Part shown: positions 44,644 to 52,315 of the stretch, one piece after another | Layout: each line of letters starts with the position of its first letter | How positions within the stretch are numbered: position 1 is the stretch's first letter | Source of the DNA: Ruminiclostridium cellulolyticum H10 | GTDB lineage: Bacteria > Bacillota > Clostridia > Acetivibrionales > DSM-1351 | Direction of reading: 5' to 3' | NCBI RefSeq assembly: GCF_000022065.1 | Contig: NC_011898.1 | Span: 2,844,501 to 2,908,500, forward strand | DNA length: 64,000 nucleotides | Notes under the pieces: model-generated | Databases searched by the model: none | The model's input: only the letters and a program-made list of their open reading frames with translations | What the model was told of the DNA's origin: nothing | Program-made: the position numbers and the translations under genes

Positions 44644-47027
44644 CCACACTTACTATACCCACAGCTCCTGCAAATAACGCAACCGCCTTCATGCTCAAGT
44701 GCCTTACCACACTCTGGACATTCCGCAGATACATAATCACCTTCATTACTGGGGTTTGAGCATAGCTCCTTCATTGTACAGCTATTGCATTGTAAGTCGC
44801 ACTCACTTTGTTCAGCATCAGCAGTTCTGGCAGATGGTCTTTGTAAAAGACTGTATTCAGTGGTTGCAGATATCTCTCCTTGTACATCGTCGTCTTTACC
44901 GCTTTGGATTTTCGCTACTTTTTCTATGAGCCTGCCTATCGCATCCGGGCAGGATAAAACCTTCAAACCCTTCTGACGTATAGTAGACGGGCATCTTATG
45001 CCTTTGAGCTGTTCAACAATTGATTTCACGTCCATACCTGAACGTAGTGCTACCGACACCAGACGGCTTGTTGCTTCAGATTGAGAAGGACAGCCTCCTG
45101 CACGTCCTGTATTTGTAAAAACCTCGCAAATACCGTTTTCATCATAGTTAACAGTAATATAAAGATTTCCACAGCCAATTCCGACTTTTTCAGTAAAACC
45201 TGTGGTAATGTCAGGTCTTGGCCTTGGTTCTATTTTTCCGGGCATATTATTAACCCTACAGGAATCGCAGTAAATATTCTCCCCGGCAGGCAACGACTTG
45301 TCAGCATTTTCTTCTTTACCTTTAACTTTTCCAATATTGAGAACCTGCAAGTCACGGCTTCCGTCCCTGTAAATTGTAACGCCCTTACACTGGGTCTTAT
45401 AGGCCAGAGTGAATACCTCTCTCACATCATCTGTAGTCGCATCATGACTCAGGTTAACTGTTTTGGACACGGCATTGTCTGTATGACGCTGGAAAGCCGC
45501 CTGCATTTTTACATGCCACTCTGGAAGTACATCATGGGCAGTAACAAATATTTCTTGAACATTCGTTGGTACCTCATTCATATTTTTAACAGTTCCAACC
45601 CTGGCAATTTTCTTCATAAGTTCGTCTGAATAGAAGTTTCCTGAAAGTGCCGCCTCTTTAAATACAGGGTTAACCTCCACCAGTTCACTGTTGTCCATGA
45701 CATTTCTGATATATGAAATTGCGAAAATAGGCTCAATTCCACTCGAAACACCTGCAATCAAGCTCAGCGTACCTGTAGGTGCAATGGTGGTAGTAGTAGC
45801 ATTTCTCATTTTTATACCTTTTTGGGCATATATGCTGTCCTCATAAAACGGGAATACACCCTTTAATTCTGCCAAATTCTGAGAAGCCTTCTGTGCAGTA
45901 TCATTGATAAAGGACATAACCTTATCCGCTAAATCAATTGCAGCTTGGGAATTATATGCTACACCCAAAGCACAAAGTGTGTCTGCCCATCCCATAACGC
46001 CAAGGCCTATTTTTCTAGTTCCTCTTGTCATTCTGTCGATTTCAGGTAAAGGATATTTGTTAACCTCTATAACATTATCTAGAAAACGAACTGCTTTTCT
46101 TACAGTGTATTCCAGTTTCTCGAAATCAAGGCCTTTATGTGCATCATCCATCATATTGTATAGGTTTATTGAACCCAGATTACATGCCTCATAAGGAAGT
46201 AATGGCTGCTCTCCACAGGGATTGGTACTCTCAATCTCCCCAAGCTTCGGAGTTACATTATCACGGTTGAGCCTGTCAAGAAAAATTATACCCGGCTCCC
46301 CATTTTCCCACGCCATTTCTACTATTATATCGAATACCTCTCTAGCATTAAGCTTAGCCACAGGCTTCTTTGTTCTAGGATCTAAAAGCTCATATTCCAG
46401 GTTGTGTTCAACGGCCCTCATAAAATCCTCGGTGATTCCAACACTTAAATTGAAATTAGTAATTTCGGAATTGTCACTTTTACAAGATATAAACTCCATA
46501 ATATCAGGGTGATCAATTCTTAAAATACCCATATTAGCACCACGTCTGGTACCTCCCTGTTTTACAGCCTCTGTTGCAGCATTAAAAACCTTCATGAAAC
46601 TTACAGGGCCGCTTGCAACGCCTCCGGTAGAGTTTACAGCTGATCCCTTTGCACGAAGTCTCGAAAAGCTGAAACCTGTTCCCCCACCGCTTTTATGTAT
46701 TAATGCAGCATTTTTTATAGATTCAAAAATGCCTTCCATAGTATCTTCTACAGGAAGAACAAAACAGGCACTTAACTGTCCCAAAGGTCTGCCGGCATTC
46801 ATCAAAGTAGGTGAATTAGGCAAAAACTCAAGATTAGCCATCATATTATAAAACTCATGTTCAATTACCGCTAATCCCTTTTCATCCGTATACGCAGCAT
46901 CCGCTGATGCTATCGCCTTTGCTACCCGACGAAACATTCCTTCGCAGTCCTCAAGCAGATTTCCATTTTCGTCCTTCTCCAGGTATCTCTTCTCCAATAC
47001 TTTGACGGCATTTTCCGACAATTTCAT
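44640..47027 (-). CDS. nrdJ: Adenosylcobalamin-dependent ribonucleotide reductase (class II)
   Basis: 795 residues from the ATG at 47027 (AGAGGGG upstream; the ATG at 47045 lies before that site). It reduces ribonucleotides to deoxyribonucleotides using B12. Signs: [26 protein letters not shown] at the N-terminal active site, [14 protein letters not shown] and [12 protein letters not shown] of the vitamin B12-dependent NrdJ family, [21 protein letters not shown] with the redox and radical-site cysteines, and [17 protein letters not shown]. A C-terminal zinc-ribbon-like tail ([26 protein letters not shown]) probably carries the shuttle cysteines and metal site typical of the long bacterial NrdJ. 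Its length is normal. It appears monocistronic with its own promoter and NrdR-type operator. Confidence 0.95.
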   Translation of the reverse strand: [795 protein letters not shown]

Positions 47028-47078
47028 CAATAAATCCCCTCTCATTAGTCTATATTTTGTATTCGAACCATCACTAAG

Positions 47079-47094
47079 ACACTACATATTGTAT
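47079..47094 (-). promoter_or_regulatory. Probable NrdR box
   Basis: On the minus strand ATACAATATGTAGTGT agrees at 14 of 16 positions with the NrdR consensus ACACWATATATWGTGT. It overlaps the -10 of the nrdJ promoter. A weaker A+T-palindrome (CATATATTAG) lies about 20 bp upstream, about two helical turns, and could be the second box. NrdR represses ribonucleotide reductase genes. Confidence 0.55.
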
Positions 47095-47116
47095 CACTTA
47101 ACTAATATATGTTCAA
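47088..47116 (-). promoter_or_regulatory. Probable sigma-A promoter of nrdJ
   Basis: On the minus strand TTGAAC (47111-47116), a 17-bp spacer and TACAAT (47088-47093). Transcription would begin near 47081, about 54 nt before the chosen ATG. The NrdR-type box covers the -10. No cobalamin riboswitch fits into this short leader. Confidence 0.55.
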
Positions 47117-47133
47117 TATTGCCGTATTCATTT

Positions 47134-47178
47134 ATAAAAAAAGCCCTGCACCATTTATCAAATGAAGCAAGGCTTTTT
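47134..47178 (-). terminator. Intrinsic terminator of the DUF4015 lipoprotein gene
   Basis: On the minus strand AAAAAGCCTTGC pairs with GCAGGGCTTTTTTT (one mismatch, 17-nt loop), ending in a run of seven T. It lies 12 bp after the stop codon. Confidence 0.85.
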
Positions 47179-47189
47179 AAGGAAATATT

Positions 47190-48521
47190 TTACTTTTCTT
47201 TTTCAAAATATGATTCCTGATATTTATTGCTTGGATCCCAAAGTATCCATTCTTCATATCCGGCATCGTAAATAGCCTTAATCTGCTGTTTAACCTGTTC
47301 TGAACCGTATGTCTGGAAATATCCGGCAGGCAGATATTTGGCAGTAAAGGCCTGAATATATGGCCTTAATTTTGCCTTGTAGCCTGTGGTTTCAGATATT
47401 TTTTTCTTTGCAGATAACAATGAATTGTAAACCACACCATACGGATCCAAATCAGGCTTGGTATATGTAACACCATTTATCATCTGACCAACACCATTAC
47501 TCATTATTCCTTTTGGAGAGTTATTTGCATAGTGCGACGGGTAAATCATTGGGCTTATGCAGTATATATCTTTTCCGACTTCCTGGAATCTTTGCCCAAT
47601 ACTTTCTCCATCCAATTTACTTTCAATAATTATTGCAAATACATCTGCTGAAACAGGTACTCCCAACTCCTGATGAAGCTCTTTTTGAGATTTTGCAAGG
47701 AAACCGTTTATTGCTTCAGCTTTTTCTGGAACATTTGTACCAAAGTTAAAGGATTTTTTACCTCCCGTAGGAAACCTTACGTAATCAAACTGGATTTCAT
47801 CAAAGCCGTAGGATATGGCTTCCTTTGCAATAGCTAAATTATAGTCCCAAACCTCTTCCATATAAGGGTTTGTCCATGGTGTTGTACCATTTTCAAGCCA
47901 AAGCTTTCCACTCGGAGCCTTAACTCCCAGGTCTGCTCTGTTCTTGGCCAGAACAGGGTCCTTAAAAACAACTATTCTGCCTATTACATAAATTCCATTG
48001 TCATGGAGTTTTTTTATAACATCCTTAGGATTATAATATTTTACCTGCTTACCATATTTTTTAACTAAATCAAGGTTTGTAGTATAGTTTACAGCACCAT
48101 CTTCCTTGACATCAATAACCACAGTATTCAGTTCAGTGTTTTTTGCCATACTGATTATTTTATCAATTCTAGCTGCTGAACCGGCTGACGGCCCTGTAAG
48201 GTATACAGCCTTAACCTTTACTTGTTCAATACCAGGGGATAATTGCAACCCTGTAGATTGAGGTATCTGCTCTTGTTTTGTTGAATCTGATGCTGCCGCT
48301 GTAGAGTTTGCAGATGTAGTATCTGATGGCTTTGTTTTAATGCTTGCAGCAGATGAAGAAGCAGCATTTGTTTGTTCAGCGGTTTTACCAGATGTATTGA
48401 CACTTTGAGGAGCTTTTGTCCCATTTTCATTACACCCTGTAAGGAAAAAAGCTCCTGTCGCAACTGTCAAACTTAAAAAAAGTGATGTAACTACTGTTGT
48501 AATATTTTTCCTTTTACTCAT
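47190..48521 (-). CDS. Lipoprotein with DUF4015 putative glycoside hydrolase domain
   Basis: 443 residues. The signal sequence has a lipobox LTGC with Cys30, then a ~70-residue Ser/Thr/Ala/Gln-rich linker, then a TIM-barrel-like domain (about 105-435) of the DUF4015 putative glycosyl hydrolase family: VKAVYLTG, TVVIDVKEDGAVNY, GIYVIGRIVVFKDPVLA, WTNPYMEEVWDYNLAIAKEA, GFDEIQFDYVRFPTGG and PMIYPSHY. The FDEIQFDYVRFP segment holds the likely acidic residue. Family activity is not established; the fold suggests hydrolysis of an extracellular or cell-wall glycan. It is membrane-anchored outside the cell. ATG after GGGG-type site; it stands alone with its own terminator, between the pilus locus and nrdJ. 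Confidence 0.8.
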   Translation of the reverse strand: MSKRKNITTVVTSLFLSLTVATGAFFLTGCNENGTKAPQSVNTSGKTAEQTNAASSSAASIKTKPSDTTSANSTAAASDSTKQEQIPQSTGLQLSPGIEQVKVKAVYLTGPSAGSAARIDKIISMAKNTELNTVVIDVKEDGAVNYTTNLDLVKKYGKQVKYYNPKDVIKKLHDNGIYVIGRIVVFKDPVLAKNRADLGVKAPSGKLWLENGTTPWTNPYMEEVWDYNLAIAKEAISYGFDEIQFDYVRFPTGGKKSFNFGTNVPEKAEAINGFLAKSQKELHQELGVPVSADVFAIIIESKLDGESIGQRFQEVGKDIYCISPMIYPSHYANNSPKGIMSNGVGQMINGVTYTKPDLDPYGVVYNSLLSAKKKISETTGYKAKLRPYIQAFTAKYLPAGYFQTYGSEQVKQQIKAIYDAGYEEWILWDPSNKYQESYFEKEK

Positions 48522-48705
48522 TTAAAGTACCCCAATCTCCAATTTTTCTATGGTATTATGTAGTATAATCATGAATTACTAATTTCAATCAGATACATTG
48601 AGATTATACAAAATCCGAGTAATAAAATCAAACCTTTTAAAACATATTATGGAATTTATATACTAGTAATATTTATCACATTTACATTACTGATTAATAT
48701 GCTAC

Positions 48706-48748
48706 AAAAAAAGACTCAACTTCCTTTACAGAAAATCAAGCCTTTTTT
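48706..48748 (-). terminator. Terminator at the end of the type IV pilus operon
   Basis: On the minus strand AAAAAAGGCTTGA pairs (with G-U and one mismatch) with TTGAGTCTTTTTTT; a 7-T run follows. It lies 24 bp beyond the stop of the last pilus-locus gene. Confidence 0.7.
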
Positions 48749-48771
48749 AAGTTATCGCACTCCTCAGGGGT

Positions 48772-51700
48772 TTAATTCAACTTGTCAGGGTTGGCAATTT
48801 TTACCTCAAGGGGTGGCAACGTATTTCCGCTAACATCGGTTTTTATAGGTTTTTCACTGCTTCCATATCCATCTGCGTACAATCCTAACTCAAGCTGATA
48901 CATGTTGCCATAGTAAGCTTCCACATCATCATCCTTATAAGTGAAAACCTTAGGGCCAAACTCAATTTTCACCACATCTCCTGCATCATAAGTTCCGTTT
49001 ACTTCTATTTTAACCACATTTCTACCATTTACTTTAATGACTTTTTTAGTAATGCTATTATCATTAACTTTAAAAAACTCAATAGCATCCTTTTTCTTTA
49101 TAGTAACTTTTATATTTTTGCTGACCAACTCCAAGAAAAATGGTTTTTCATTGATATTCATTTTATTTACCATTTCTGTATCCATTACAATTCCGGGATT
49201 TGAGGTTGTGTTCTTGAGCTGTAGTTCAAAAGAAACAGGTACATACGACCCCAGAACAAACTCAAGATTTGGGTTTTTTGAATTATTTATTATGTTATAT
49301 GTTACAAAACCCAGTTGTGTTTCAACAAAAGGATACATAATAACACTTGCAATGTTGGAGCAGGGGCCAGCAACACCGTTTGCCACAGCAGTCACCTTGT
49401 AATAGTACTTAACCCCACTGCTGTTTGTTGTTTCTGGCACAGAATCATCCTTAAACGACGTTCCGGTTATGCCTTCTTTAATAATTTCATACGTCCCATC
49501 CGAGCTATTACATCTTAATACACTATAGGATTGGGCTCCCTGAGCCGGATTCCACCTTAGCTGAACAGATTCTCCCTCTCGAGCAGCTTTTAGATTTGCC
49601 GGAGCGTCAGGGGGTACAGCAATAGTTATTTCTCTTGATTTTGCACCCTCATAGCCATCTTTTATAGCCGAAACAAAATACTTATATACCTTTCCGTATG
49701 AAACCTTACTATCGGTATATTTACTATCTACCGAAAGAACTGTGGTTTGTATTCCATCGAGTACTCTGTACAGCCTGTATCCTGAGGCAGTATCTACCGA
49801 ATCCCATGAAAGGTTAATTGTCTTTTTGTTTACAGTACCTTTCAGATTCTGAGGTGCACCCAACCCTACTACAACCTTCACAGACTCAGATTTTGCACTC
49901 TCTCCAGCCTCATTCCATGCACTTACACTGAATTTGTATTCGCCGGATGCCAGGTTGAGCACAGTGTACGAATTATCTTTTACATTAATTATACTTGTGT
50001 TGCCCTGCCAGTCGGTTTGGTATATTTTATATCCCTGTGCTTCAAGAACGCTGTCCCACGACAGGACTACACTACCGTCATTTTTTAAATCCGCCTTAAG
50101 ATTTGTTGGAGTCTTGGGTATATTAATAGTTCCGTCAACAAACAACTGTGAGTTCGGAACTACTTCTTTTGCTTTTGACGGGTTGCTCCATAACAGCTTT
50201 GCAACGGCATCGTATTCGTTTTCATAGTATTCCATTCTTATTCTATATTTTTTACCCTTTTCCATTTGTACTGACCTAGAATTATTCTCTGTTTCAGAAT
50301 GTTTTTGCCAGTTAGAAATCAGAAGTTCATTTATATCAAAAATCCCATTTCTGTTTATATCAATCCATAGTTTCACTCCGTCGTCCGTTCTGGTATAGAA
50401 TGTGTAGTCCGCGTCGAACTCAGGCATAATATATCCTGACCAAACCACAGAATAGTGATCTGCATTTACCTTCGGATCAGGTGCTTTATCACCCCATCTG
50501 TAGTAGGTATCTGTATTATCTTTTGTAAAGTCAATTTTGGGGTCTATTCTGGACATGGCAAGTTCCGTATTTTCCATTACATAATTAGTTGTAAAGCTGT
50601 TTCCCAAATCATAACCGTAGTTTGTCAAACTACTGCCGGCAACAGATTTCCAATTATAATATTCTGCGTACAGCCCGTTGCCCGTCATAATCAAGGCAGT
50701 GGCGGAAGCCTCGTTTGAAAATGGCCCCAGTTGCTCTCCACTGTCTGAAACAGCCTGCACCTTATATGTATATGTTTCTCCCGGTTTAACGTTGTTATCA
50801 GTAATAGAGCTGTCAGATAGTATCTGAGGAAGCTGAACAAAATCAGAATCGCCTGGTCCTTTTCGCCATATTTTATAACCTTCCGCACCGTTTACCTCAT
50901 CCCATCTTAACAGTATGCCATCTCTTTTAGAGATTGCCTGAAGGTTTAAAGGTACGGTAAGCTCGTGTCCCGGTTCTTTTCCCCATATCAACTCGCCTTT
51001 ATAATATACTGTAACTCTTTCCCAATCCATTTCTTGTCCGGGATTAAAAGAGTAGTGATTGGCCTGATTAAATTTCCTTATATTTGATGTATCTCCAGTT
51101 GTTTGAGCAATAAATTCCTTGACTATTTCAAGCTCAATATCTGCATGTGAAGTATTATTACCGGATTTTGCACTAAGCTCATAATTTTTTGAACTGAGAG
51201 TATAGTCCTGTCTCCAGTTCCACCACCATCTGTGTTTTTGGTTATCTGATGAACAATTGCTTCCCTCAATATTTACATTTTTCCCCAGAATATCATCCAA
51301 CCAGTTTAAATCGTGCTTTATAAACATATCGTTCCACAAACTGCTAAAATACCTTAAAAACTTATATAAATAATTCGTGTAGCTTGAACCGTTACTTTTA
51401 GATGGAAACCCAATTTCAATAAAGCAGTTGGCCTTAGGTGTTGAATACTCACCCATATTAATAAAAACTGACGGAAGGGTTTGTATAACATCTTCTTGTG
51501 GATTTGTCCGGTCAGGCTGGTAGTTATAAATCTTTCCCTCCACCTTTTCAGTCTTTGGGGCAACCTTGTTTAGGTCTCCATCCATGTTAAAGTAGTAATG
51601 GATTCTTATTTTATCCAAATCAATGACCTTGTTACCCTCGTTATACAGCTTCAGAACTGAATGAATCCTATCCTTCGAAGCGAATTCTGAAGGATTAGTT

Positions 51701-52290
51701 GGATAACTTTTTTCTGTAAGCCTAACCTGAATTTTATTCTCATCAGGCTGTCTTACAATACTACATCCAAGTTCGGAGAAATCCATCCATTTTACATATC
51801 CGTAGATTTCCAACGTTCCACTGCTTTTTATTGTTTTGTTGGACAGTAAGCTTGATCCGAAGGTATATTCCCTGTTTGATTTATCAATGTTTTTATATGC
51901 AGAAAACTCATAAAGCTTTAACCCTAGCTCTTTTCCTGACTTGTTTGTAAACCTTAGTACCAGTTGATTATTGCTATTAAGCGTTATAGCAGAATTACTG
52001 GTATTAGTGATTTTTACTTTAATAAACTGGAAAATACCATTATTATAGTTGTAATCACTGCAGGAATTATTATCAGGAAACCAGTCCTCATATCCGTGGT
52101 TGGATATAACATTGTTGAACCAAAAGAGTGTCGAATCCACCCTATGAATCTGTACAGTCAGCCTTTGACCATCAGACTGTGTGTTTGTTCCTCCGTTGTC
52201 TATATTACTTTCAGCCCGTACTGTCTGTGGAATCATTATCCCACTCATAATGATAAGAGCCATTAAGACACAAAATGCCTTCTTGAACAT
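48772..52290 (-). CDS. Large secreted CBM3-like/FN3/PA14 protein of the pilus locus, probable adhesin
   Basis: About 1172 residues from the ATG at 52290 (GGAGG 9 nt upstream; a TTG at 52299 and an ATG at 52296 are closer than ideal). A signal peptide of about 27 residues ends VRA. It is followed by a beta-rich domain (about 45-190), a second that resembles a CBM3 beta-sandwich (about 195-330; LKLYNEGNKVIDLDKIRIHYYF), an FN3 domain (about 450-540), a PA14 domain (about 540-735; YYRWGDKAP, FYTRTDDGVKLWID), three further FN3 domains (about 740-1010), and a C-terminal beta domain. There is no sortase signal, SLH repeat or dockerin. It is the last gene of the pilus operon, directly after the PilX-like gene, the position where PilY1-type tip adhesins are often found. 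It may bind cellulose or another glycan at the pilus tip; this is inferred from the domains. Confidence 0.75.
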   Translation of the reverse strand: MFKKAFCVLMALIIMSGIMIPQTVRAESNIDNGGTNTQSDGQRLTVQIHRVDSTLFWFNNVISNHGYEDWFPDNNSCSDYNYNNGIFQFIKVKITNTSNSAITLNSNNQLVLRFTNKSGKELGLKLYEFSAYKNIDKSNREYTFGSSLLSNKTIKSSGTLEIYGYVKWMDFSELGCSIVRQPDENKIQVRLTEKSYPTNPSEFASKDRIHSVLKLYNEGNKVIDLDKIRIHYYFNMDGDLNKVAPKTEKVEGKIYNYQPDRTNPQEDVIQTLPSVFINMGEYSTPKANCFIEIGFPSKSNGSSYTNYLYKFLRYFSSLWNDMFIKHDLNWLDDILGKNVNIEGSNCSSDNQKHRWWWNWRQDYTLSSKNYELSAKSGNNTSHADIELEIVKEFIAQTTGDTSNIRKFNQANHYSFNPGQEMDWERVTVYYKGELIWGKEPGHELTVPLNLQAISKRDGILLRWDEVNGAEGYKIWRKGPGDSDFVQLPQILSDSSITDNNVKPGETYTYKVQAVSDSGEQLGPFSNEASATALIMTGNGLYAEYYNWKSVAGSSLTNYGYDLGNSFTTNYVMENTELAMSRIDPKIDFTKDNTDTYYRWGDKAPDPKVNADHYSVVWSGYIMPEFDADYTFYTRTDDGVKLWIDINRNGIFDINELLISNWQKHSETENNSRSVQMEKGKKYRIRMEYYENEYDAVAKLLWSNPSKAKEVVPNSQLFVDGTINIPKTPTNLKADLKNDGSVVLSWDSVLEAQGYKIYQTDWQGNTSIINVKDNSYTVLNLASGEYKFSVSAWNEAGESAKSESVKVVVGLGAPQNLKGTVNKKTINLSWDSVDTASGYRLYRVLDGIQTTVLSVDSKYTDSKVSYGKVYKYFVSAIKDGYEGAKSREITIAVPPDAPANLKAAREGESVQLRWNPAQGAQSYSVLRCNSSDGTYEIIKEGITGTSFKDDSVPETTNSSGVKYYYKVTAVANGVAGPCSNIASVIMYPFVETQLGFVTYNIINNSKNPNLEFVLGSYVPVSFELQLKNTTSNPGIVMDTEMVNKMNINEKPFFLELVSKNIKVTIKKKDAIEFFKVNDNSITKKVIKVNGRNVVKIEVNGTYDAGDVVKIEFGPKVFTYKDDDVEAYYGNMYQLELGLYADGYGSSEKPIKTDVSGNTLPPLEVKIANPDKLN

Positions 52291-52315
52291 TAGCATCAAC
52301 CTCCATGCAATTATT

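Noticed and set aside
47046-47190. Cobalamin riboswitch upstream of the B12-dependent reductase
   Set aside because: The leader is only ~55 nt from the best promoter and contains no B12-box-like sequence; the region also holds the terminator of the neighbouring gene.
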